NCBI RefSeq assembly: GCF_026163565.1
Contig: NZ_JAPDKN010000006.1
Coordinates: 31,900 to 95,899 of the forward strand
DNA length: 64,000 nt
Direction of reading: 5' to 3'
Origin: Chryseobacterium sp. YIM B08800
GTDB lineage: Bacteria; Bacteroidota; Bacteroidia; Flavobacteriales; Weeksellaceae
A program made the position numbers and the translations under genes. Each line of letters opens with the position of its first letter. The stretch's first letter is position 1. Positions 28,914-36,552 of the stretch are shown in pieces. Below the pieces are notes generated by a model, which was given only the letters and a program-made list of their open reading frames with translations, was not told where the DNA came from and did no database searches.

Positions 28914-28935
28914 AAGCTTAGTATTCAATTTTTAT

Positions 28936-29172
28936 TTAAACCGCTTTCTTTTTATTTGCATAAGCAACGACTAATGCACCTGCTACAACTAATAGAGCAG
29001 GAATATAATCATCAATAGGAACACTACCTGGGTTTGCAGGATAAATATCTTCCTCTTCCAATTCATCAGCATTAACATCAGTATCATATACAAATACATT
29101 ATCATCTGAAGACTCCTGTGCAAAGGTAAATCCAGAGAATAACATTACAAAAATTATTATAATCTTTTTCAT
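28936..29172 (-). CDS. Small PID-CTERM-like exported protein
   Basis: The 78-aa product has a signal peptide (MKKIIIIFVMLFSGFTFAQ), an acidic mature stretch (VNADELEEEDIYPANPG), then VPIDDYIPALLVVAGALVVAY and a Lys-rich end (NKKKAV). A Pro-Ile-Asp motif, one hydrophobic helix and basic residues at the C-terminus form the tripartite sorting-signal layout called PID-CTERM in flavobacteria, similar in plan to PEP-CTERM. I know of no assigned function. It lies 10 bp downstream of the T9SS protein gene and shares its terminator, so the two are probably made together. Confidence 0.75.
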   Translation of the reverse strand: MKKIIIIFVMLFSGFTFAQESSDDNVFVYDTDVNADELEEEDIYPANPGSVPIDDYIPALLVVAGALVVAYANKKKAV

Positions 29173-29182
29173 AACTCTTTCC

Positions 29183-32179
29183 TTATTTAATTAATTTTTT
29201 GGTGTACTCTTTACCTTCCGATAATGCCTTCAAAATGTAAACACCTTTAGAAACAAGCTGTACACGAACTAGTTTAGAATTTTCATTGATGGTCTGGATT
29301 TTTCTTCCGGCAGCATCAAAGATTTCTATTTTTTCAATATTCTTATTGTTTCTTACAACGAAATCCTGACCGTCTCTATATACTTCAAAAGTATCTTTCT
29401 GAGCTTCAGAAGTAGCTAAAACATTAAGCTTATAAACAATCTCGAACCTACTACTACTTTCTCCCGCATTTGCTGTAAACGTATAGACTCCATTCTGAAG
29501 ATCGGTATAAGTTCCTGTCACTTTATCATGTAGATAAATTGCCTGCCCGTTATTAAACAATCCTTCTTTTTGTACTAAAGAAATAGTAAAGTTTCCGTTT
29601 TGAAAATGTTTTGCTCCTACAGGAACTACATCATCAACATCGAAACTTGACTTTCCTTGGATAATCAATTTTTGGGTACCAGCTAATGTATAGAATCCGT
29701 CAGAGCCCATTCCTATTGCTTTAGAATCATAACTATCGAATAAGTCTGACGCTCCACTTGTATAATCTACAGCGAAAACATTATTGGTATTGTATTCAGA
29801 GTTTAATTTTAACCAAAATTTACCTTCTGTTGAAGAATTATTCTTATTAAAGAATGTACCATTTGTAGCACCTCTCATTTCATTATTAAAAGTTAAAGAA
29901 GTGTCAACAGAGGTATTTAAGGTTTTCACAATGAATCCTTGACCAATATTTGCAACACCACCTGCAGGAACAACAGCCGTTCCGCCGTTACCATTAGGAG
30001 CCGGAACCCAAGTTGGGTTTGCACCATTAGCAGCATTGAAAGTAGCATACCCGTAATTTGTTGTAGTAGCACCATTCTGAAGCGTTACATTTGTGCTCTT
30101 GTTATCCCAGAAATAGAATGTACTTGAAATTCTCGCCGAGTTAGCAGTATAGAAAGCCCCTAAATTTAAGCTTGAAGGATATGGGTTACCAATTAAATTG
30201 AATCCGTTTCCTGAAGTAGCTAATGTATAAGTTTGCGTACCGTTATTTGGTACTCCTTCAAAAACTAAAGTTGCGTTGGCAACCGGAGTTTTGATAGAAT
30301 ACGCTTTTCCAAGTATAGAAATTGTAGAAGCAGCATTTATATAAGTATCATTAGCGGTGTTGTATACTGAAATAGACGTTGGCGTTACTCCGGTATAGAT
30401 ATTGGTTAAATCCTGATCAGCAACAGGAGAAGTCCAGAATGCATATTTATTCAATTCGCTCGTTCCATTTTTCAATGCTTTGAAAGCTCCTGAATAAGAT
30501 AAAGTAGAACCATCTTTCTGAATAAGGTTTCCTCCATCTTCTATCATTACATTTACACCAGAAATCGTATTACCTGAAGTAATTTCTAAAACTCCTCCGT
30601 TTTTGATTGTGATATTCTTAGCTGTGAAAGCTGGAGTGGTAGCAGAAGTTGTATAAGCACCTGTAATAATTACATCTTTAGCATCAGGAGTTCCATTTGA
30701 CCATGAAGTACCGTTCCACGTTGTAGTTTCTATTCTTTTGAAAAGTTCCAAATCATAATAACCTGAAATATTTGTAGTTGAATATTGTCCAAATACCGAA
30801 CCGTTATACCACAAAGCTCTTCCTGTTTGACTTGCATTAATAAATCTAAATAAATTACTTACAGTGTTTGCCTCCCATTTTTGTCCACTTCCTGAAACAC
30901 TTGTTGCTAATGAAAGGTTTGTATTGCTTCCTCCTCCAGATACATATTTATCAACCGATTCATTGTAAATAGTTTTAATATTTCCAGCGTCTGTTTGTAT
31001 TTTCCAAACAATATCTACAGAAGGGTTTGTAATAATATTGCTAATTGCTGAAACATCTGACGATAACAGTTTGCTACTAGAAATACTATTTAACATTGCC
31101 TTACTTGCATTTCCAACAAAAACATAGTAACCATCTGTTAAATCTAACAATGATGTAATTTTTTCAAATCTTCCAACACCATTATATGTTATCGGATCTG
31201 CTGCAACTGTTAATGTAATTTGTTGATTAAAAGAATTCCAGTCATTATTTCCAGCTTGCGTGGCTGTTATATTTGTTGTTCCAACTCCAGTTATTGTTAT
31301 TGTATTTCCTGATATTGTCGCTACAGAAGGATTTGAGCTAATATATGTTATCGGTAAATTTGCTCCATCTGTATTTGCAGAAAAAGTGAAAGCTGGGCTG
31401 CTAAGAAACTTTGTTTGATTTGCAAAACCAGTAATTGTTTGATTTCCTTTATTTATTGTAAAAGAAATAGCAGCTGGATTTGAAGTTCCAATTGAATTTG
31501 TAGCTGTAACATTAGTTGTAAAAGTTCCTGCAGAAGTTGGTGTACCGGAAATTTCACCTGTTGCTGTATTTAAAGTCAATCCTGCAGGTAAGTTACTTCC
31601 ACTTACTAACGCATAAGATGTTGGACTTTCTGTTGCTTGAATCAATTCTGTAAAAGCCGTTCCAACCGATCCCGTAAATGAAGACGCAGTAACTGTTGGA
31701 GGATTACTTGTAGGTGTTTGATAAGTAACTTCTACACCAGATAATCTAAGCTGGTTTGCACCTCCACTTGTACCTGTATTTGCATTATTCAGTCTTAAAC
31801 TCGAAGAAATTGTTCCGGTTATTTCATAAGTAGAAGAAGAAGTCATTGAAACAGCAGTCCCTCCATTAATTGAATATCTTATAGGTTGTGCTTGAGTGGC
31901 AAAAAATTTAACTTTTGTAATAACAATTCCATTTGTTGGGGTTATTGTTACTGAACCACCACCATTTGCTCCACCAGGATAAAGACGTAAACCATCAGCA
32001 AAAATTGCTGGTGCCGTACTTGAACTATTTTGAGCGGATGCGAACGAAATATTAGAAGTTATATTTCCCGATGTTGCAGCAAAGGTATGCTGAATCACTT
32101 GCCCCCATCCCAAGACCGAGAAGAGAGCCATCAAAAACGCATAAATCGTCCTTGATTTAATTTGTAGTTTTAAATTCAT
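29183..32179 (-). CDS. Large T9SS-secreted surface protein with Ig-like domains
   Basis: The 998-aa product has a signal peptide (about 1-27, ending GWGQ). A first beta-rich domain runs to about residue 155. A putative Ig (He-PIG) domain follows at about 160-243 (NLPAGLTLNTATGEISGTPTSAG), then a Big-like domain (TYISSNPSVATISG, about 245-332) and a long region of T9SS-associated beta structure (ITIKNGGVLEITSG). The C-terminal 80 residues (EVYRDGQDFVVRN, IEIFDAAGRKIQ, GVYILKALSEGKEYTKKLIK) form a type A T9SS sorting domain. It is probably displayed on or released from the outer membrane, perhaps as an adhesin. A -7 box lies at 32202-32209. Confidence 0.9.
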   Translation of the reverse strand: MNLKLQIKSRTIYAFLMALFSVLGWGQVIQHTFAATSGNITSNISFASAQNSSSTAPAIFADGLRLYPGGANGGGSVTITPTNGIVITKVKFFATQAQPIRYSINGGTAVSMTSSSTYEITGTISSSLRLNNANTGTSGGANQLRLSGVEVTYQTPTSNPPTVTASSFTGSVGTAFTELIQATESPTSYALVSGSNLPAGLTLNTATGEISGTPTSAGTFTTNVTATNSIGTSNPAAISFTINKGNQTITGFANQTKFLSSPAFTFSANTDGANLPITYISSNPSVATISGNTITITGVGTTNITATQAGNNDWNSFNQQITLTVAADPITYNGVGRFEKITSLLDLTDGYYVFVGNASKAMLNSISSSKLLSSDVSAISNIITNPSVDIVWKIQTDAGNIKTIYNESVDKYVSGGGSNTNLSLATSVSGSGQKWEANTVSNLFRFINASQTGRALWYNGSVFGQYSTTNISGYYDLELFKRIETTTWNGTSWSNGTPDAKDVIITGAYTTSATTPAFTAKNITIKNGGVLEITSGNTISGVNVMIEDGGNLIQKDGSTLSYSGAFKALKNGTSELNKYAFWTSPVADQDLTNIYTGVTPTSISVYNTANDTYINAASTISILGKAYSIKTPVANATLVFEGVPNNGTQTYTLATSGNGFNLIGNPYPSSLNLGAFYTANSARISSTFYFWDNKSTNVTLQNGATTTNYGYATFNAANGANPTWVPAPNGNGGTAVVPAGGVANIGQGFIVKTLNTSVDTSLTFNNEMRGATNGTFFNKNNSSTEGKFWLKLNSEYNTNNVFAVDYTSGASDLFDSYDSKAIGMGSDGFYTLAGTQKLIIQGKSSFDVDDVVPVGAKHFQNGNFTISLVQKEGLFNNGQAIYLHDKVTGTYTDLQNGVYTFTANAGESSSRFEIVYKLNVLATSEAQKDTFEVYRDGQDFVVRNNKNIEKIEIFDAAGRKIQTINENSKLVRVQLVSKGVYILKALSEGKEYTKKLIK

Positions 32180-32201
32180 AAATTATTTTTTTTTCGTCTT
32201 A

Positions 32202-32209
32202 CAAAACTA
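32202..32209 (-). promoter_or_regulatory. -7 promoter box for the T9SS protein gene
   Basis: The minus strand reads TAGTTTTG, fitting TAnnTTTG, 23 bp before the start codon. Confidence 0.5.
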
Positions 32210-32243
32210 AATAATATTAATGAATGTTAAAATTACATATATG

Positions 32244-32711
32244 TTAATTTTCAATTACTTGCAAAATAGAGTCATATTCGAAGCCTTTATTTAGAAGATA
32301 TTTAATAGTTTTTGATTTTTTTTGATAATTATTCAATTCTTTCAATTTACTCTCGTAATTTTCGTATATCTTATTTATTATGTTTAAATAATCATTTTCG
32401 TCAATTTCATCAAAACAGGTAGAGATTAGTTTTTCGGTAATGCCTTTTTGTTTTAAATGCATTTTGATTTTTGTTTTCCCCCAGCTTTTTATATAAAATT
32501 TTCCACGAATATAACTTCTGGTAAATCTTTCTTCGTTCAGATAATTTTCTTTCATCAAATACAAAAGAATTTCTTCTTTCGCTTCTGGAATCAAAACAAA
32601 CTCACGCATTTTTTGCTCAACCTCAGCATGGCAACGATCCTGATACACACAATAATTTGCCATTTTCTGTTTTATTTCTTCAAAGGTGAAAAGTTTTTTA
32701 TCGGAATTCAT
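32244..32711 (-). CDS. recX: RecX regulatory protein
   Basis: The 155-aa protein is a RecX homologue: FTFEEIKQKMANYCVYQDRCHAEV, YLMKENYLNEERFTRSYIRGKFYIKSWGKTKI and LNKGFEYDSILQVI are the three helical repeats that bind RecA filaments. ATG at 32711 (MNSDKKLF) is chosen. The frame stays open to 32810, but those 33 codons translate a heptamer array (NYQLSTI repeats) and begin inside a terminator hairpin. Seven GTTGATA units end 5 bp before the chosen start, in the leader where the ribosome binds, so copy changes could alter translation. Confidence 0.88.
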   Translation of the reverse strand: MNSDKKLFTFEEIKQKMANYCVYQDRCHAEVEQKMREFVLIPEAKEEILLYLMKENYLNEERFTRSYIRGKFYIKSWGKTKIKMHLKQKGITEKLISTCFDEIDENDYLNIINKIYENYESKLKELNNYQKKSKTIKYLLNKGFEYDSILQVIEN

Positions 32712-32716
32712 TTTGA

Positions 32717-32768
32717 GTTGATAGTTGATAGTTGATAGTTGATAGTTGATAGTTGATAGTTGATAGTT
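32717..32768. repeat. Seven tandem GTTGATA heptamers just upstream of recX
   Basis: Seven exact GTTGATA units (32717-32765) plus GTT. On the recX message this reads as TATCAAC repeats ending 5 nt before the start codon. It is one of the cleanest arrays in the window. Confidence 0.97.
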
Positions 32769-32784
32769 CAAAATTACAATTTGC

Positions 32785-32819
32785 AAAAAAGAGGCACAAA
32801 ATATTTGCACCTCTTTTTG
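32785..32819 (-). terminator. Terminator of glyA (possibly bidirectional)
   Basis: AAAGAGG-TGCA and TGTGCCTCTTT pair (one G-U), with A and T runs on both sides. It lies between the glyA stop and recX. Confidence 0.8.
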
Positions 32820-32830
32820 TTTTTATATTG

Positions 32831-32868
32831 AAAAGCCAAAAGCAAATGGCTATTAGCTAAAAGCAGTT
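32831..32868. repeat. Degenerate heptamer array after glyA
   Basis: Units AAAAGCC, AAAAGCA, AATGGCT, ATTAGCT and AAAAGCA keep a 7-bp period and end next to the glyA stop codon. Confidence 0.65.
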
Positions 32869-32869
32869 C

Positions 32870-34135
32870 TTAATAATTGAACAAAGCTTTACCTTCCATC
32901 AATCCGTTTACTTTTTTTCTAACGTCAGCAATTACTTCTTCATTTTTGATATTGTCTACTACTTCAGAAATTAATTCTGCAATGGTATTCATATCATTTT
33001 CTTTAAGACCTCTTGTCGTGATCGCCGCAGTTCCTAATCTGATACCAGAAGTAGTAAATGGAGATTTATCATCAAACGGAACCATATTTTTATTACAAGT
33101 AATATCCGCTTTTACTAAAGCTTTTTCCGTTTCTTTTCCGTTTACTCCTTTATTTCTAAGGTCTACCAACATCAGGTGATTGTCTGTTCCACCACTTACA
33201 ATGTCAAAACCTAAACCTACCATCGCTTTTGATAAAGCTTGAGCATTAGATTTAACTTGTTTTGCGTAAGTCAGGAATTGATCATCAAGAGCTTCTCCGA
33301 AAGCAATTGCTTTACCAGCGATCACATGTTCCAATGGTCCACCCTGAATTCCCGGGAAAACAGCTCCGTCAAGAACCTGGCTCATCATTTTGATCTCTCC
33401 TTTTGGAGTTTTGTGTCCGTAAGTATTTTCAAAATCTTTCCCCATCATGATCATTCCACCTCTTGGACCTCTTAAAGTCTTATGAGTTGTCGTTGTTACA
33501 ACATGACAGTGCTCGAATGGAGAATTTAATAATCCTTTTGCAACCAAACCTGCAGGATGTGCAATATCTGCCCAAAGTGTTGCTCCGATTTCGTCTGCAA
33601 CCTCTCTGAATTTAGCATAATCTAAATCTCTTGAATATGCCGAGAAACCAGCAATTAACATTTTTGGTCTTTCTCTCAACGCCACTTCTCTCATTTGGTC
33701 ATAGTCGATCAAACCTGTTTCTTGCTGTACTCCGTAAGAAACTACATCATATTGAATTCCTGAAAAATTCACTGCAGAACCATGAGTAAGGTGACCTCCC
33801 ATAGAAAGATCCATTCCCATGATTTTATCTCCAGGTTTCAAAACTGCCAAATAAATTGCAGCGTTTGCCTGAGAACCAGAATGTGGCTGAACATTTACAT
33901 AATCAACACCGAAAAGCTGTTTTGCTCTGTCGATAGCCAAAGTTTCAACCTCATCTACTACTTCACAACCTCCGTAATATCTTTTTCCCGGATATCCTTC
34001 TGCATATTTATTCGTCAATACACTTCCCATCGCTTTCATTACATTTTCAGAAACAAAGTTTTCTGAAGCAATAAGCTCTAATCCGTGGGATTGTCTTTCT
34101 CTTTCTTTTTCGATAAGGTCAAAAATAATGTCCAT
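32870..34135 (-). CDS. glyA: Serine hydroxymethyltransferase
   Basis: The 421-aa enzyme has [41 protein letters not shown] and the PLP Lys219 in [16 protein letters not shown]. It interconverts serine and glycine with tetrahydrofolate in the cytoplasm, feeding one-carbon metabolism. Full length and no missing residues. It has its own -7 box (34165-34172) and terminator (32785-32819), so it appears monocistronic. Confidence 0.98.
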   Translation of the reverse strand: MDIIFDLIEKERERQSHGLELIASENFVSENVMKAMGSVLTNKYAEGYPGKRYYGGCEVVDEVETLAIDRAKQLFGVDYVNVQPHSGSQANAAIYLAVLKPGDKIMGMDLSMGGHLTHGSAVNFSGIQYDVVSYGVQQETGLIDYDQMREVALRERPKMLIAGFSAYSRDLDYAKFREVADEIGATLWADIAHPAGLVAKGLLNSPFEHCHVVTTTTHKTLRGPRGGMIMMGKDFENTYGHKTPKGEIKMMSQVLDGAVFPGIQGGPLEHVIAGKAIAFGEALDDQFLTYAKQVKSNAQALSKAMVGLGFDIVSGGTDNHLMLVDLRNKGVNGKETEKALVKADITCNKNMVPFDDKSPFTTSGIRLGTAAITTRGLKENDMNTIAELISEVVDNIKNEEVIADVRKKVNGLMEGKALFNY

Positions 34136-34164
34136 TTATTCTTAGATTTTTAGATTTTGAACCC

Positions 34165-34172
34165 CAAAAATA
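34165..34172 (-). promoter_or_regulatory. -7 promoter box for glyA
   Basis: The minus strand reads TATTTTTG, about 30 bp before the glyA start codon. Confidence 0.5.
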
Positions 34173-34254
34173 CGGATTTTAGTATAGAATATAGTATTCA
34201 TTCTAATGATTTTTATTCTTTTAGAAACAATTATCTTTAGTCTAAATCTTTCAA

Positions 34255-34671
34255 TTATAAATTCTGATCAACAAAATCTTTGCAATATATTTTAATTTCT
34301 TCTCTTACTATCTTAAACTGCCCATCAATTTCTTCTTTCGTTCCCTGGGCTTTTGCAGGGTCAGAAAAATTATGATGAAAAATTTTAGCAGTTGTCGGAA
34401 AATACGGGCAGTTTTCTTTGGCATTATCACAAACTGTTATCACAAAATCAAAATCGATGTTTTTATATTCATCTATATGATTTGAAGTATGGTTTGAAAT
34501 ATCAATTCCGTGCTCCATCATTGTTTCAATTGCTTTTGGATTGACACCGTGAGTTTCAATTCCAGCGCTGTATATTTCAGCTTTCTCTCCTGCAAAATCT
34601 TTTAGAAAACCATGCGCAATCTGACTTCTGCAGCTGTTTCCTGTACAAAGTATTAATATTTTCTTTTTCAT
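34255..34671 (-). CDS. arsC: Arsenate reductase, thioredoxin-coupled low-molecular-weight PTP type
   Basis: The 138-aa product has the phosphatase loop CTGNSCRSQ (Cys9 to Arg15). The cysteine pair Cys81 and Cys88 (VCDNAKENCPYFP) matches Cys82/Cys89 of Staphylococcus ArsC, and NFSDPA holds the general-acid Asp. It reduces arsenate to arsenite in the cytoplasm. ATG at 34671 is preferred over 34707 because the core strand KKKILILCTGNSC starts there. It follows arsR and a DUF6428 gene, but no ArsB or Acr3 pump is present. Confidence 0.9.
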   Translation of the reverse strand: MKKKILILCTGNSCRSQIAHGFLKDFAGEKAEIYSAGIETHGVNPKAIETMMEHGIDISNHTSNHIDEYKNIDFDFVITVCDNAKENCPYFPTTAKIFHHNFSDPAKAQGTKEEIDGQFKIVREEIKIYCKDFVDQNL

Positions 34672-34819
34672 ATCTAAACAAATAACCAAACGATATTGAT
34701 GATGCAAAACTTAGGATCAAAACCAAAAATCAATTGCAAAATAATTACTGAAGAGGTTATGATCAAAGGTTTTTTATATTTAATTAAGCTTCGTTTCATT
34801 TCGAAATAATTTATATTCT

Positions 34820-34874
34820 TTTAATGCCACGAATACACAAATGTATCAGAATTTTTCGTGTATTCGTGGCTAAA
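34820..34874. repeat. Inverted repeat between the DUF6428 gene and arsC
   Basis: GCCACGAATACAC and GTGTATTCGTGGC face each other about 20 bp apart within this stretch. It could form a stem in the ars message or be one of the dispersed repeats common in flavobacterial spacers. Confidence 0.7.
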
Positions 34875-34877
34875 AAA

Positions 34878-35351
34878 CTAGCAACATCCACCTCCTGGTT
34901 GACAAGAATTTCCTGAATTTGATGCTAATTCTGACAGATTTTTCTTTTGTTTTTCTGAAGGAATTCCGCATGCATCCTGAGCTAAACAAGCCGTCGTTTT
35001 GTTGACCAATACAAAATGTTTCCCGTTGAATTCCAAATCGTATTTCCCGATGGTTTCAGCTTGGTACTCCACTTCAATTTCTGAATCTTCTATTCCTAAT
35101 TTTTCTTCAGAAAGTTTAATAATATTTAAAAGTTTCCCCGGTTTCAGGCGATGCTCAAAATCATCGGCATTCCATAACTGGAAATTCACTACTTTTTCTG
35201 AACGAATTACTCCACCACAATCGATAAAATTTTTGGTGATTTGCCCTACTTCAGTTACGTGAAAATGTTCCGGTACAAATGTTCCGTTTTCCAACTGAAA
35301 TTCTACATTTTCTAATGATGGCAAGATTTCTTTAATTTTTGAAAGTTTCAT
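34878..35351 (-). CDS. DUF6428 family protein of the ars operon
   Basis: The 157-aa soluble protein has HFHVTEVGQITKNFIDCGG, WNADDFEHRL and VNKTTACLAQDACGIP, and ends CQPGGGCC. It belongs to a family of unknown function typically found between arsR and arsC in Bacteroidetes. The Cys-rich tail (five Cys in the C-terminal third) suggests binding of arsenite or a metal; that is inference. A copy of the putative ArsR operator lies directly upstream (35377-35406), so it may have its own ArsR-controlled promoter besides read-through from arsR. Confidence 0.75.
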   Translation of the reverse strand: MKLSKIKEILPSLENVEFQLENGTFVPEHFHVTEVGQITKNFIDCGGVIRSEKVVNFQLWNADDFEHRLKPGKLLNIIKLSEEKLGIEDSEIEVEYQAETIGKYDLEFNGKHFVLVNKTTACLAQDACGIPSEKQKKNLSELASNSGNSCQPGGGCC

Positions 35352-35376
35352 ATAATGTATATTTAATTAATAATGA

Positions 35377-35406
35377 TTGTAATATTGCTATATAACGATA
35401 ATAATA
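35377..35406 (-). promoter_or_regulatory. Putative ArsR operator, copy 2 (before the DUF6428 gene)
   Basis: The minus strand reads TTATTATCGTTATATAGCAA followed by TATTA. This matches the site before arsR at 23 of 25 positions. Confidence 0.65.
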
Positions 35407-35420
35407 AATAAAAAAATGCT

Positions 35421-35750
35421 TTAACAGCATGATTCTGATTGAATATCCTGAGTAAAAAACAATCCTAATTCAGTTTGTACTGTTTTCCAGATTTTCTCAT
35501 CAATACAATAACAAACCGATTTTCCTTCGATAGAACCTTTAATGATTCCGATATTTTTCAGTTCTTTTAAATGTTGTGAAATTGTAGCTTGCGCTAATCC
35601 CAATTCTTCTACCAAATCATTACAAATACACGCTTTTTGATTGATAATATGCTGCAAAATAGCAATTCTTGCAGGATGTCCTAAAACTTTGAAAAGCGTT
35701 GCCAATCGGTTTTGTTTTTCGCTAAAAATCTCAGTCTTTGTAAGTCCCAT
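35421..35750 (-). CDS. arsR: ArsR/SmtB-family transcriptional repressor
   Basis: The 109-aa winged-helix protein has LFKVLGHPARIAILQHI, KACICNDLVEELGLAQATISQHLKEL and YCIDEKIW. Cys41-x-Cys43 matches the arsenite-sensing ELCVCDL motif of ArsR. A further Cys pair ends the protein (ESCC). It should repress its own operon and release DNA when arsenite binds. A perfect 16-bp palindrome, TAATATTGCAATATTA, lies just upstream of the start (35761-35776). Confidence 0.93.
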   Translation of the reverse strand: MGLTKTEIFSEKQNRLATLFKVLGHPARIAILQHIINQKACICNDLVEELGLAQATISQHLKELKNIGIIKGSIEGKSVCYCIDEKIWKTVQTELGLFFTQDIQSESCC

Positions 35751-35760
35751 TTCTCTATTT

Positions 35761-35787
35761 TAATATTGCAATATTACGATAATAAAT
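35761..35787 (-). promoter_or_regulatory. Putative ArsR operator, copy 1 (before arsR)
   Basis: It contains the perfect palindrome TAATATTGCAATATTA (35761-35776), extended by TTATTATCG on the minus strand. It matches copy 2 at 35377-35406. Confidence 0.75.
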
Positions 35788-36107
35788 TTATTGCAGAAAA
35801 TAAATTTTAGAGAATGTTTAAAAATTTATTTTATCAAATACCTTAAATAATTGTATTTCTTTATTAAATGAAATGCCTTTGTTTATCGTAAAAAAAATTA
35901 TTTGTAAAAACTTTGTTTGTCTCTGCGGTAAAAAAACGCAAGGATATACAAAGAGTTTAATAAAAAACTGAAATAAGACAAACAAAGCCGTTTCACTTAT
36001 TTTCGAAAGACAAAAAATTCAAAATACACCACAGGTCTATTTATTCTTTTATAAAATTTAAGTATTTTGTTAGGATAAACAAAATTGATAAAAGGTTAAT
36101 ATCAAAA

Positions 36108-36136
36108 TTGAGTTATAATGTAAAATGATATATTTG
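36108..36136 (+). promoter_or_regulatory. Promoter of the 97-aa gene
   Basis: TTG at 36108-36110 and TATATTTG at 36129-36136 are 18 bp apart, a good flavobacterial -33/-7 pair, 32 bp before the start codon. Confidence 0.65.
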
Positions 36137-36168
36137 CATATCGTAAAAGAAAAAATTGTCTGAAAATT

Positions 36169-36462
36169 ATGGGAAAGAAAAAGTATAAAAAACAATTGCT
36201 CAACACTTTAAAGGCTCTTGGTAAATCTGAACATTTAATCCTTGAAAACATGACCGACCTTATGCTGAAAGGAGAATTAAAGAAAAGTAAAATAGAGTTT
36301 AAAAACGGTGATACATTTAGTTTTAAAGATAATATTTTTGATTACAGCGAAGATAAAAACATCAGAAAACTGGCTAAACTTCGTAGGGAAATGTTGATTA
36401 CCATGAATAAAATTGTGGCAAAAAATGAATTTAAAGATAAAGAAATTAAGTTTTTGAGTTAA
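36169..36462 (+). CDS. Hypothetical small basic protein
   Basis: The 97-aa product is soluble, Lys-rich (MGKKKYKKQL) and mostly helical by eye, with the central stretch IEFKNGDTFSFKDNIFDYSED and a C-terminal KLAKLRREMLITMNKIVAKN. No signal peptide or membrane segment. I recognise no family. It has its own promoter and terminator, so it is a single-gene unit. Confidence 0.6.
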   Translation: MGKKKYKKQLLNTLKALGKSEHLILENMTDLMLKGELKKSKIEFKNGDTFSFKDNIFDYSEDKNIRKLAKLRREMLITMNKIVAKNEFKDKEIKFLS

Positions 36463-36490
36463 ATTTTAAACTTTACTTTAAACTATCAAA

Positions 36491-36523
36491 ATAAAAAAGT
36501 CTCAGATATATTCTGGGACTTTA
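36491..36523 (+). terminator. Terminator between the 97-aa gene and the serine hydrolase gene
   Basis: AAAGTCTCAGA pairs with TCTGGGACTTT (one G-U) with A/T runs on both sides, between convergent genes; probably bidirectional. Confidence 0.7.
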
Positions 36524-36552
36524 GTGTTTAATTCAGAAGAAATAACGTCAAA

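Larger units (their letters stand above)
28617..28935. other. Non-coding stretch with the main polysaccharide promoter and an upstream terminator
   Basis: This 319-bp stretch holds the -7 box at 28648-28655 and the terminator at 28880-28913. The rest is very AT-rich without any reading frame or repeat that I can support. Confidence 0.6.
35751..36168. other. Divergent spacer with ArsR operator, an inverted repeat and a plus-strand promoter
   Basis: This 418-bp spacer holds the ArsR site (35761-35787), a 12-bp perfect inverted repeat CTTTGTTTGTCT (35911-35922) / AGACAAACAAAG (35976-35987) within a CGCAAAG-type dispersed element, and the promoter at 36108-36136. No reading frame is supported. 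Confidence 0.7.

Noticed and set aside
32711..32810. N-terminal extension of RecX by 33 residues
   Set aside because: It translates a heptamer array and starts inside a terminator hairpin; the conserved protein starts at 32711.
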